A stretch of DNA of 64,000 nucleotides, taken from NCBI GenBank assembly GCA_014706295.1, contig JACSVZ010000006.1:31409629-31473628 (forward strand), in the 5' to 3' direction. This DNA comes from Lycocorax pyrrhopterus obiensis. Its lineage: Eukaryota; Chordata; Aves; Passeriformes; Paradisaeidae. The notes under the pieces are model-generated. The model had not been told where the DNA came from. It searched no databases and worked only from the letters and a program-made list of their open reading frames with translations. Position 1 is the stretch's first letter; the number at the start of each line of letters is the position of its first letter. Below, one piece after another: positions 23,541 to 35,200 of this stretch. A program made the position numbers and the translations under genes.

Positions 23541-25535
23541 CTTACAATAAAAAGTGGATCAGTCCCTCTGCAGATGTAGCAGATTATCTATGAATTATTC
23601 AGTATCAAAATACATGTGACAATGGTCTTCTGTTATGAAATATACATAATTCATAAGACATCTGTTCTATGTTTTCACATTTAAGAGGTACAAAGTGCAA
23701 AACAGCAAATGGTGTGAAATGAATACATAGGAATATTTTATTTCATATCACTTTTTCTCTGAGGCTGTTTAATCAGGGCTAAGGAAAAAGCCATGTACCA
23801 ATTTATTCTATATGTGTAGTTCTTCATTGTTTTGCTCTGAAAATTAACTTCTAATAATTATCTTTTTTTATCATCATCTCAACAGAATTAATCAAGAATG
23901 GATACCATGGGTCCATTTAGCAGAAAACAAAATGCAGAATATTTGTCAGTTGTGGTAGACATAAATCCCTTATGCATATAAAGTAGCTAGTTTTTCTTAC
24001 ATGTGGGTTTGCAAGCGTATATGCAGGCGTATATATGTTTGTGTATATGTATATACTTGTATAGATACTTTGATATCACAATGAAAATAAGGAGCAATTC
24101 CACTGAACACTCTTTTTTTCTTTTGTAAACTAGTGCTTAGAAGTACCCTACGAACAAGTCTTCAGAACCAAACAAAATCACTTGGCATTCAGAACTTTCT
24201 AGTTCAGGGTGTTTCATTAAACTGCACAATAAACAAAAAGAATATTAAATGGTCTCTGATCTCATAACTGCTATTCAGTGAGAAATAGTATTCACATGCC
24301 AGATAAGCTCATTTTTCAAATGCTGCCTCTGTCTTGAATAGGATACTGAATGGATATCTCATTACCGTGGATAGTAACTCTATCCAAATGCAGCACTTTG
24401 CTTCCATGATTTCAGAGCACTTCATTTAACTTTGCTTCTCAAACTTAAATGGCTTTCTACAAAAAAAAAATCAAGTTATAAAAAAAATTTATTGAAGAAA
24501 ACTTTGTACTGAAACACAGAAGAAAATAACAAAAATTTTGCAGATTTTGGCAAAGTTAAAAAGGACCCAGAAAAACATTTATATCATCTCCAAAAAGGAA
24601 GCCTATCTCAACTCACCATAATTTTTTATTCAAATAAATATACACTTTTTTTTCAGACAAATTTATTGATAATTTTTAACTTAGTCCTAGAACTTTGTCT
24701 AAAAATGCACTGAGAACATGAAAACAAACTCAAAAATAGTTAAAGGTATATTTCTTGATAAAAATCTAATGCTTATCATTATACATACCTAAGAAAATTA
24801 ATCTCAGTACATATGAAGATATAGTTTGCTGTCTTCTGGATTTAGACTAAACTTATGAAGTATTCTGAAAGGTTTGAAAGATACTCATGATCATCAGCTG
24901 TTCCAGTGACACTAAATGATGAAGCCTGGAGATGATCATTTTACTGCCATCCTAGAATCAGACACTGTCTTTGAAGTCCTCAGGTCGAATTATTTGTCAT
25001 TTCTTGCTGCAGGCCAGTGGGCAACCTGTGTGGCCAACTTACAGTCTTGTCCTCAAAAGAACTGTTAGACCCAAGCAATTTAAGACTGGCATTTCCTATC
25101 AAGTTGAACACCTAGAGATTCAGAGAAGCTTCCGAAAATAGGTGTAGAAGTTTCTCCCATGACAATTTAGAGTTCTGAGACATTGCTTCTCCATCAATTC
25201 AGCCTTTTCTTGTCAAAGACACTAGCTGCATCTTCACTGCCCCCTCTGCACTAAAATGTAAACCACTTAGTACAATCATACATGCTGTGCTTCCCAAATA
25301 CAGACCTATGGTGCTGCTTGATCAGGCAAATACTATTTTCACAGAACTAGTGAATCTTGACAGAATAGCTATGAACAACAAAAGTGTTTATCAGTAAAAT
25401 ATGTGACTGCTATGGCTATTAATATGCAACTAAAAGCTTTTGTGCAACTAAGTAAAGATTGCAGCAGCAACTTAATCACTTTTATTCACAGAAATATTTT
25501 CAGCACTTGGACTTTTATGTGTTTCAGTGACGGAG
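23541..25535. other. unique AT-rich DNA, no gene seen
   Basis: It contains a degenerate (TATG)n-like stretch at about 24005-24070. No coding frame, repeat family or RNA gene was recognised. Confidence 0.5.
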
Positions 25536-25593
25536 TCCCAAGGCTCGATTAGATGAATCTGACATTGCCGTGTTTAGGAAGTTTGTTTCTCAG
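25536..25593 (+). other. candidate internal coding exon (unconfirmed)
   Basis: Acceptor-like sequence (CTTTTATGTGTTTCAG, then a second AG at 25534-25535) precedes 58 bases that end CAG before a GTACAA donor-like site at 25594. In the open frame it reads P-K-A-R-L-D-E-S-D-I-A-V-F-R-K-F-V-S-Q, a balanced, protein-like composition unlike the surrounding DNA. With the stronger first acceptor (after 25527) every phase meets a stop, which weakens the case. An alternative frame from an ATG at 25553 gives a short hydrophobic start. I do not recognise the protein, and no partner exon was found. Confidence 0.15.
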
Positions 25594-27680
25594 GTACAAT
25601 TTCTTTTAAAAATATTTTGTCCTCTAATAATGCCATATTGTACACAGTCTAATAATTATTCTTCTTCCTTTGAATACAAAACATTTCTTAGCTCATCTGC
25701 TTTACCACTTCACGCTTTAAAGCTGAGGTTCAAATCTTCCTTGGGTTATGGGATGGAAAAAATTAGAGACAGTAAAAGAAGATCTTGTTTTCAAGAACCT
25801 AAACTAATGTTCTACAACTGCAGAGGACCATGAAGATAAGAAAAGTGAGTCCATGATCTTAACATGGAAAAGGAAATCTGAAGTACTTCAGCCAATGGAC
25901 AAGAAGCCTTTCATGTTCTTAGTCAAATCTTATGGTAAAATAGACCTGCTGTTAAGTACAGCAATTTCTGTTAGAAGCAAGATGCTAATAAATCTCCAGT
26001 ACATGTGCCTGGCAATGCAGACTCTCAGCTGACTACAGCTGCTGCCCCTTGGCTGGCCTTGCTCTGTGCTGGGGGCAGGGGGCTGCACCCCAGCTTGTGA
26101 GACTCCTCCTGTGCTGAATGTGCCACCTGGCAGCAGCCGGCCAATCCCTGTGGCACCTGACAGAAAGTCTCATGGAGTTAGAATCAAGGATGGCAGAGAC
26201 CTATGTGCTAGTCTGTTGTGCAAAGCAGATCATGTCTTTGAGCAAGAAAGGTCAGAGACCTGACTCCAAGATTCCTATATTGCAAACCTCCATCGACTGC
26301 CATGTTTTCTTCAAAACGAATATTCCAATCTGTTTCACAGATGTGTGGCGAACACTTAGAACTATTCAAGCAGTAATAACAGAAGTGATTTCTTGGGTAG
26401 TTAAATTTGGCATAGTGAAAACAGAAGTTTTAGAGCGATACCTCCCGTATTCCTAAAGCCTTAAACTTCCAAACAGAGCTGAAGTATCTTTAGAAATAGA
26501 TTCATGAAAATAAGTCTAAATAGTTCTTTTCTTATGTGGGAAGTATGTGGTACTCAAAGCAGGCCCACTTCTGGTTCTGTCAGACATTATTTTCGTTATG
26601 AATGCCAGCAGGAATGAGGAACACAAATGCAGATACAACAGTTTTCCAAGAAGAGGAAAGTTATATTAGGATCTACCACAAGGGGATCCATGTAATCAAA
26701 GAGTAAGGTTTAGTAGACTAAGATCGTAAGTGGTACAAGAATGAAAAAACCTAAGTGAAACTGAATGCAGTCAAAGTTTTCTAAAAGGAATTAGAAACAG
26801 TTAAAGGAGGAAAATTCTAATTGTGTTGGGACACATGCAGGAGCATTGATATCCTTCCATAGAAACGAGACCCATATGACCTTTCTTGTGAAGTCGTTAA
26901 GTTTCAATGAGAGGTTTGTTACTCTGCACTAGATTATTCATACAGTAGCAACAATCAGAACTATTGAACTTCAATATGAAAAATCCATTATTTTTGAAGT
27001 AGTAAAGAAAATTCTTTCCCCAGTTAAATTCATTGCAGTACTGCAATCTTGGTAAGGTCAGCACCTCTAAAAAAATCCAAAGTCTTTAATGAGAATCCTG
27101 AACATACATTTACTCTACAAAAATTTAATGTTTTACAACTGCATCTACAGTGCATTCTTTAAAATTTAGCAATCTTAGCACTACAATATAAATTTTTATC
27201 TTTTAAGACTTTGTTGAACTTTTTAAGATTAATCTACAGATAGAACTTGTTTTTGAATAACCAAGAAAGCTATCAGTAAGATCTTAACAATTTATTTATT
27301 TTAAAGGCTTTGCTTTTTTTCCAAAAGTCTTTTCAACATCAGCGAGTCTTCTGTACAAAATGAGGAAGTTTAAGATGCAGAATTATGTTAAATTCAGTTA
27401 CACCAGGAGTTAGATGGATATGAGAGAAAACAGTCTGACGAATAAGAGAAAAAAGCAGAAGAAAACCAAATTAATTACTGTGTATCTAGGAGGCTCAAAC
27501 AGAATTATAAAAGCTAGAAAATTCAAATAAAGCAATTGACAGATGGTAGCTTTTTTTAACTACTCACTGCACCACTATATTGACATCACCTATTGTTATA
27601 TGATCAACGGTATATTATCACATATCTACTCATCAATTGGTTGTACTTGGAACATTTAGCAACAGACAGGCTGTTAATTT
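25594..27680. other. unique DNA with a GC-rich patch at about 26035-26160
   Basis: The patch holds a 7-bp perfect inverted repeat, GCTGGGG (26068-26074) and CCCCAGC (26088-26094), around a 13-base loop. Overlapping plus frames at 26066-26456 cross it, but no family is recognisable. It may be a relic of an unknown repeat. The rest is AT-rich and featureless. Confidence 0.4.
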
Positions 27681-27710
27681 AAAAATCCCCCAGAATGCTG
27701 GGGGGTTTTT
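27681..27710. other. 13-bp inverted repeat with 4-base loop
   Basis: AAAAATCCCCCAG (27681-27693) and CTGGGGGGTTTTT (27698-27710) pair along 13 positions with a single T/G wobble around the loop AATG. Flanks do not extend the stem, so it is too short for a pre-miRNA. Confidence 0.8.
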
Positions 27711-30700
27711 ATCATAGCATAGCAACAAGTTATCCAGCATTGCCTTCATGCTACATGGAAGGTTCTTTCATTTATGCTTTTAAATAAAGTGCATTTCTTT
27801 GATCGTTGAAAACTGTTGAGTACTTTAAGATTCGTGACAAGTTCTGAATACCTAACAGTTTCTGCACCTTTTCTGATTTTTTTCCTGTCACTGCTGCTAC
27901 ACACATGCTACATTAATTACACACCTTCCTCAACTGATCAGAGGACGCATTTTGAAATTCACTTGTCTTTAATAGTAATCATTGGAAATGTAGAAATCAT
28001 ATTTAAAATTAAATGCAATAACACAAATTTTTATGAAAATTTCAATATATTGCACCCAATTGGCAATACATTCAGATACATTTGTCTCCACTTGTGAAGA
28101 CAGAAAAGATGAGACAGAAGAGCGAAACAATCTCTAAAGTCATTATCACTTGCTCTTATCCCCTGAGCTGGCTTAGAGCCACTCTAGCTCAGTGAGCAAG
28201 CCTTTGCTCTGTGTCCCCATGTCTCCTTTTCCTTTATATCAAATGAAAGGAGATAAGGAGAATGGAATGAGCAACCTGAGCTTTAGTGGTGATAGGAAGG
28301 AGCTTAAGCTGAAAGTTTAATAAATTTCTTAGAGCATAAAATAATGCCAGAGAAAAGGAGTGAGCCTATGCCCTGAAAAAAGCAGCCCCTTTTTTTTCAC
28401 AGCCAGTGGACAAAACACACAGCAATATCTCTATCACAGAGATACACAAAGAGGTACATACAGAGATGTACAAATAAAAATGTGTCGTTTCCGAAAGCCC
28501 ATAAAAATTCTTGATCCTTAAAAACAAAATCCTGTTTTGGATTCCTGCTTTACAGAATAGGGAAAGGAGACAGTATTCCATTTCCCATGTCAAGAAGTCT
28601 CTTCAATTTGTAAAGGATGCCATGTGTCTTTCAGAATGTCTTACAGGTGGAGGTTATGAGGATGCAAGAATAGATATTATTTATGCCATTGCTTCTTTTA
28701 AGTGCTGTGAAAAGCAAACCTTGCCTCCTTCCAAAACAAAATAAAAGTTAAAATAGTTACTCATTATTTAACTTTTCAGCAAGGATTTTATGAGATAAAT
28801 GTTAGGCCATAAATTTAGGTCTAATTCCACCTCTTTTCTTCTCCCCATTATAGCAAAAGTGAGTGTAACGGGTGGGAGTGGGGAAACAATGTCATTAGGC
28901 CTATTTGGTTTAGTATTTGGTTTAGATCAGCTAAGAGCTATTATGGTTACTAAATCTTGTTAGATCAGTGAAGAACTCAGTGTGTGTAGCCACTTTTAAT
29001 TTGCACTGTCTGGTTTTCAGCCATAGAACTGAAGTACTGTACTGCAATAAGATGTACTCTCCCCACACCTGTAACCTGGAGATAAAGACACCCATTAGTA
29101 AATACTACCTACTTTCAGTAGAATTTTATTTTCTGGCTTTTCACAATAAGCCTGATGCCCTTCTCCTTCTCCACTTAACAGCACTGATTTGAATGCCTCT
29201 GCTTAAATGCTTTCTACATAAATTGTAACACTTTCATAGAACTTGAGAATAAGGACTGACATAAGGACAAAATAAAATGAAAGTCTAACAAAAACCTGAC
29301 CTTGATAAGCACTCACTATGCTAGTTTCATCTGTGGAATGAGCAGACTACCACCAGGTGCAGTATATAGCTCATCATTCCAGACTTTGGTCTAAACTACC
29401 CCATAGAGAAATTAATGCACATGTTTCAACAGTCCATCAATCTCACTCTAATGGGAGTTTCATCTTGAATTGCATGAGGCAAGCCCAGCACTAGCTGCAA
29501 ACATCAACGAGTAAGGGAAAAAATGTCAAATAAAGAGAACTTCAAATGCAAAATATGATGAGTTTTTAATAAGCTCACATGGATTCCAAATTGCAGTTTA
29601 TTTTGACAAAGCTGAAAATAATTACCTGCTTAATTGTCTTCATGTGAAACAGCCTTTGTAAGGTGTTCTGATACTGTTGAGAACAGTCTTGTATGAGCAT
29701 TTAGAAAGACATATTTAAGTGTTTATTTATTGGATTGCAACACTATCATCTGTTAATGTAATGTCATAAAGTGGTAAACAGAACACAAAAAACATGTTAA
29801 TTAGAATAATAGCACAGCAGAAACTAATAACTTTTCCACCATCCTCCCGTAACTAATATTCAACCCATTTACAAGAAGCAGAGCTACACTTCTTCCTTTG
29901 TAATGCTCTCACGCCTAACTTGAAAGGGGGAAAAATGCTAATCGGTGATCATCTGATCTACAAATCAGGCTTAGCCAAAAGACATTTTTTCACTAGTGGC
30001 TAAAATAGACTACAAAAGAATCTTCTATTTTAATCCCTGTTCTGCCCCTGTATTATGCTGTCACCACTTTTGGCCCTTGCATACTACATGAAAAAAGACA
30101 GAATTACTATAAAGCAGCTCTAAAACATCCCATATGTATCTTTAAATACAAAACCAAAAGAGTACCCAAAATGCTTTGAAACAAATACTGTCCTAAAACT
30201 TAGCACAAGACCATGTTGAGGTATGAAATGGAGTGATAAGAGCAGAAAGAGTGCTAAAAAATAAGTCTGAATACAAGTTCTATTTTTCTAGTAGAATTAC
30301 AATTTTCGATGCTAGAAGCAAGGCATAAATAAAATATTAAGTCATTTGTAATTTGTATAACAAAATAGTGCAGGCCATTCCAATTAGAGATAGGTTTACA
30401 CAGCAGTCAAAAGCACAGGCTTGTCCAGTAATTGTTTATGAGTTTTTATGGTTGTTTTCCTCTGGGGACAATTTTACAAATCATGAAAAGCGGAATTGTT
30501 TAGTTCATCATAAAACTAAAAGACCTTTCAAAATTTGTATTACTCTCAAGTGACGGACATTAGCAAAACATGTTTTTAAGCTTGCCTTATATTATTTTTT
30601 CTCCAATTATTAGTCTAGAAACAAAGAACGACAATTCACTTTTTTACCATCCAGTATGGATGCGCTGCAAGAAAAATACAAGCTACAATAAGCATATAAA

Positions 30701-32192
30701 TTATGGAAAGACTCAGAGTCCAAATGTGCATGCGTAGGAGACTGACTCTGTGTCATATATCCAGAAACATATATCCCGCTTTTGTTAGCTTCTGATTTTT
30801 CTGAGTAAGAATGGAAGGAACATGCTTGTACACATCATAAATTCAGCTCCACAATAGTATTTCATTAAATTGTCTTTCCTCATGTTTCTCATGCCCTATC
30901 CCACTGTAATAAAAATATCATAGCAGGACAAAAGTGCAAAAAAATTAGCGCAGAGTACATGCTATGACCCATTATACATAAAAGAACATTCTTAATTTTA
31001 AAAGCAAAAAACAGCTGAGGCAAGTGTCTATAAAAATCTAGTTCAACGAAAATTGTGTACACAGTGATTGTGGATTTGGCTGCCCTAAATAATAGTGCTT
31101 CAGTTTCAGAAAATATTGTTGCTTTCGTCTCTCTCTCTCTCATTTGTATTTACAAAAAAGATACAGTCTTGCTGTAGAATCAGGACAACAAAAGGACAAA
31201 AAGGTGGGATACCGAAGTTTTCTACAAGCAATGTCTGAGAAATACAGTGCATAATAAATGGCAGGTCAACTTGACACAGCTCCAGTTGTGCAGGGAAGTA
31301 TTCAGATAAGATCAGGAACAACCCAGTATATTTTCTGGATTTTAGCACTACTGTAATGTATTATTCCTATATAAAATGTTCCAATGGCAAAGGAAGCAGT
31401 GATAACAATGGCAGTTTTGTATTCCAGGTGAGCTGCAACAACTGCCTTTCTGGAGCCTAATTTTTTATTTTTCCACAACACCTCTTTAATAAAAAGGCTT
31501 TGCTTTAAACTGCTGACATTTTTAGCTAAAGTCTATTGTGATCAAATGTCAGAAAGAGCTGAAACTCAAAAGGGTCATCGCAGTAAAATTGTTACCAACA
31601 GATTCACAGGCATCTACTTGTAGCCTAGTTATTAGTCCATTCTGATCTACTCTTATTTATCAAGTCAGGGAAACATATTCCAATTCCAATTCAAATGTAG
31701 AGCTTACTGCATTAAACAAGTATTCCACAGAAGAAATATGTGGATTAAATATTAGGAAAGGAATTCATGCATTAAGAGGAAGGGGAATAAAAAAGAGCTG
31801 TAGAATTTCAGTAGCCTTGCTTATAAAACACAGGAAGATGTAGTTGTAGATAAAATCAGTCTGTAGGAATGTTACTGTGTAAGAGAAAAACTGATGTTGA
31901 TGGATGTGATATAAAAAGCCATTCTTTTATAGTAACTGCTTTTAAAATTTCTTTCAAAGAAATCTGTACCACTGAAGTTATTTTAAGTACATCTGACTGC
32001 AGTGATGGTCTCATCACCTCAAGAGTTCACCATTTTTCTGAGTAAAATTACTACAAATATACAAAGTGGAAAGACATTTCATCTGGAATTTACTTTAAGT
32101 GATCTCTGAAGCCTACACAGGTTGTGAAGGAAGGCACACTAAAACCTGTAGTAAACATCATCTCAGAAGACAAATTTTCTTAGTAGCTGCTT
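27711..32192. other. unique AT-rich DNA, no gene seen
   Basis: It holds a 12-bp perfect tandem duplication (TATTTGGTTTAG at 28902-28913 and 28914-28925) and a short CT run at 31130-31142. Open frames reach at most 93 codons and lack motifs. Confidence 0.5.
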
Positions 32193-32258
32193 GAAAAATC
32201 CCCGGGAATTTTTCTACAACGACAGCGAAATCTCTGGGGATTTTTTCCCCAGGGATCT
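32193..32258. promoter_or_regulatory. paired palindromes with EBF-type motif
   Basis: Two palindromes lie 13 bases apart. The first (32193-32214) is 22 bp, centred on CCCGGG, with GAAAAAT and ATTTTTC edges and two mismatched positions per half-match. The second has perfect CTGGGG (32234-32239) and CCCCAG (32247-32252) arms, extending imperfectly to 32228-32258. TCCCCAGGGA at 32246-32255 exactly fits the EBF/COE consensus TCCCNNGGGA. A regulatory role is inference only. Confidence 0.3.
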
Positions 32259-35200
32259 ACTACAACTTTGTCTGACCTTTAGCTAAAGGCCCCTTCTATT
32301 GATTGATTTCTTTTGCTGGTCCCTGCCCTGAGTGGTTTCACTAGATGGCATGGATTCTGTTTTGCAGCAGTACTGCAAGATGGAAAGTAGAGTTGAAAGC
32401 AAAGATACTGAGCTGTGTGTCCTCATTGGAAATAATTTAAAATTAATTTATCTACAATTATTTTACTTTCTCATATCACATTTTACAGACCATTGAAAAA
32501 CATTTTGGTCCAATAAATTTCTTCACTATTTTTTTTTAATCACAATATAATTTTTATACTATATCTTTCTGAGCTCTTGGGTCTGGATATAAATTATTTC
32601 AATATATGTTTTAGTTTGGAAAAGTCAGACCTTTGATTTCTGGCCTATCACTGAATCATTTGATGACAATGCACTCAGCTCATACTTGAAAAAAGAACAA
32701 GTGTCACTTAAGTGTTTCTGACAGAAATACTAAGGATAATGTCTCTTCTCTACAGGGCTTGTACCTCTGCTCCCAGTGTGACTAGAGAACGTTCTGTGAA
32801 AAGACTGTTGAGCTTTCTGAGGGAAGCCAACTTCATAGCTACAGGAATATGACACGTGATCAAAATGCCAAATTCATCAAGAATCCTGACAATACACACA
32901 GAAGGAAAAGCTATGCTGCAGAATACACCATGTGTTAAGTTCATGTGCAGGTGTGCACATTTGTGAATGCACACAAAGCATCTTGGAGTATTTGCATCAA
33001 AAGCCTGCACGTGATTCAGATGTTTGTGTCAATATAAATATAAAAACTACAATTAGAACTTGAGGATTTCTCTGAGATATATCCCACATTTTTCTGAGCT
33101 AGTCTACAGATGGTTTTGTATTTTGGGGTTGGAACCCCAAATCATTTAATTTACACAAGACGCCACAGTGCCTTGAAGATGGCACATTAAACTTAGGGTT
33201 TTCAGCTTTCTGTCTCTATCATTTGTCCATTCCTGGCAAAGGTAAGCACAGCACAGGGAGAGCAGTTTCCCTTCCATTTGATCATCACATACAGAAAGGC
33301 AGATATTTTGTAGGATTACAGTGCAGTTCAAGTTCAAGGGCAGTTACTACACCTCAGAAGATTCTTAGACAGGTTCTTATATTTGTGATATTTTAATAAA
33401 CATAGGATGACAGGGAGCAGACGGTAATTTGGGGTAAGGTCCAAGGAATCACAAAGAGAACAGCAGTCAGGCGTAGCCATGAAAAAAGCCAAGCTCTATG
33501 GAGATGTCCAAGAAGACTTTCCTTGTCATGACGCACCACATCATGATGTTTGGGTTGATAGATCACAACAATCCTGTGGCAAGTAAACGTCTGTTTCTTG
33601 GTCTGTGATGAAGAGGAGAAAAACAAGTGACATTGTAATTAATTACTGAAAGGCCGCATTAAAACTTTTGTGAAATGAGAGTATCCTCAAAGGTCTCATT
33701 AGGTTTTCTTTGAATGAGGACTGTGAAATCAGCAATATATCATTGTCAGAAATAGGGAAAATACAAGAGAACTGCAAAGACAATTAATGCTATGAATAAA
33801 ATCATTCTCTTCCCATAGTGGAATATTTCAAAAAAGATACTCCCTCAGGGACTTTTCTAAAATTATATATGTATAACATACAGACCCCCCTACAAATTTA
33901 GGGCTTATATATTGTAGTGTAAGATGAATATAAATCTTACATCTGTGCATATTATGTACGTGACTGGAAATAAGACAAGGGTGTTTGACAGAGTGCTGAG
34001 TCGGTCTCAGGTGTCCATGGGGGTAAAATGACTAAGTTCATAGTATTCTCAAAAGTTCTGGATAAATAATTTAACCTGTAAAATTATTCTGCAAGTATTT
34101 CAGAAGTAGTGTCTCAATGTAAGTGTTGTACTTCTGCTGTAACTGGAAAGAGAACAGAACCCACAGGCACCCCCAACACTACAACCCTCAGAATGCTGAC
34201 ACTTCTATTCTTTCGTGTAGCAGAAGATAAAAATTTGCAATGCATGTGAAAATAAAATAGAATAAAGTTTGGGAGACACGGCAGGTGTAAATATATGCCA
34301 AGGTCTCTCCAGCCTTCCAATATTTTCTCCTCTTTTATCTGTCAAGCTTTCATCTATCCTGTTTCTCTGTGTTGGCTATTTAGTCTGGTTGCACATAGCT
34401 TATCTGGTCCAATTAATTCTTGATATTCACTGTTTTTTCTTACTTCATTCCTTTCTTCAGAATTAATTGTTCCCTATAGGTACCAAGAGAAAGCAACAAA
34501 CTCAGGAAGAAAAGAGCATCTCAAGCAACTCACAGCAGGGAGTCAAGAGCCAGGTCTCCATGCTTATGTAGCCCTACAAAATAGAATATGTCTGAATACA
34601 GTTGGTGATGAGAAAGGACATACATGAGACGAGATAGGTCATGAGTGCAAATCCTTGTGATCAGAAAAGTCTTCTTTTGGAGTTCACGTTGATCACTCTG
34701 ATAGGCATTGCAAGGGCTTTAGGCATTCAGTTAAGTTAAAACCTAACATTCTCTAGATAATTTCAAACTTGCTGTGTCCATTAAAAAAGTTTGGACTTGA
34801 GCACAGAAAACAGCCTCACAAGCTGATCTAGTAGGGAGCAGGAAAACTATCTAAAAGTCTGCAACATGAGGATAGTATTGAGCTGGGTTGGTGAACTCTG
34901 GAGATGGGAACAAAAAAAAATGACAGAGTTGATGAATATCATATGAGGTTGCTCTTTTATTTATTTAATTTATCATCAGTGAATGACAAACCAAAGTGAA
35001 TTTTGAATTGGGTAGGATTATCTCCTACTGATTGCAACATAAAACAGTCACACTCTTTTACAGCTCTGGTGACCAAAGAAAAACAAGAGAAACAGCAGTA
35101 GTAGTAGAGAATACACTTGTAGAAGAGTCACATAGCACACATTATGATGAGAAAAAAGGAAAAAAATTGTAAAGGTATTCTTCATAGACTTAATTAAACC

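Noticed and set aside
27681..27710. Hairpin plus T-run as an intrinsic terminator
   Set aside because: The DNA is vertebrate in type, where such bacterial terminators have no role. The T-run is part of the stem.
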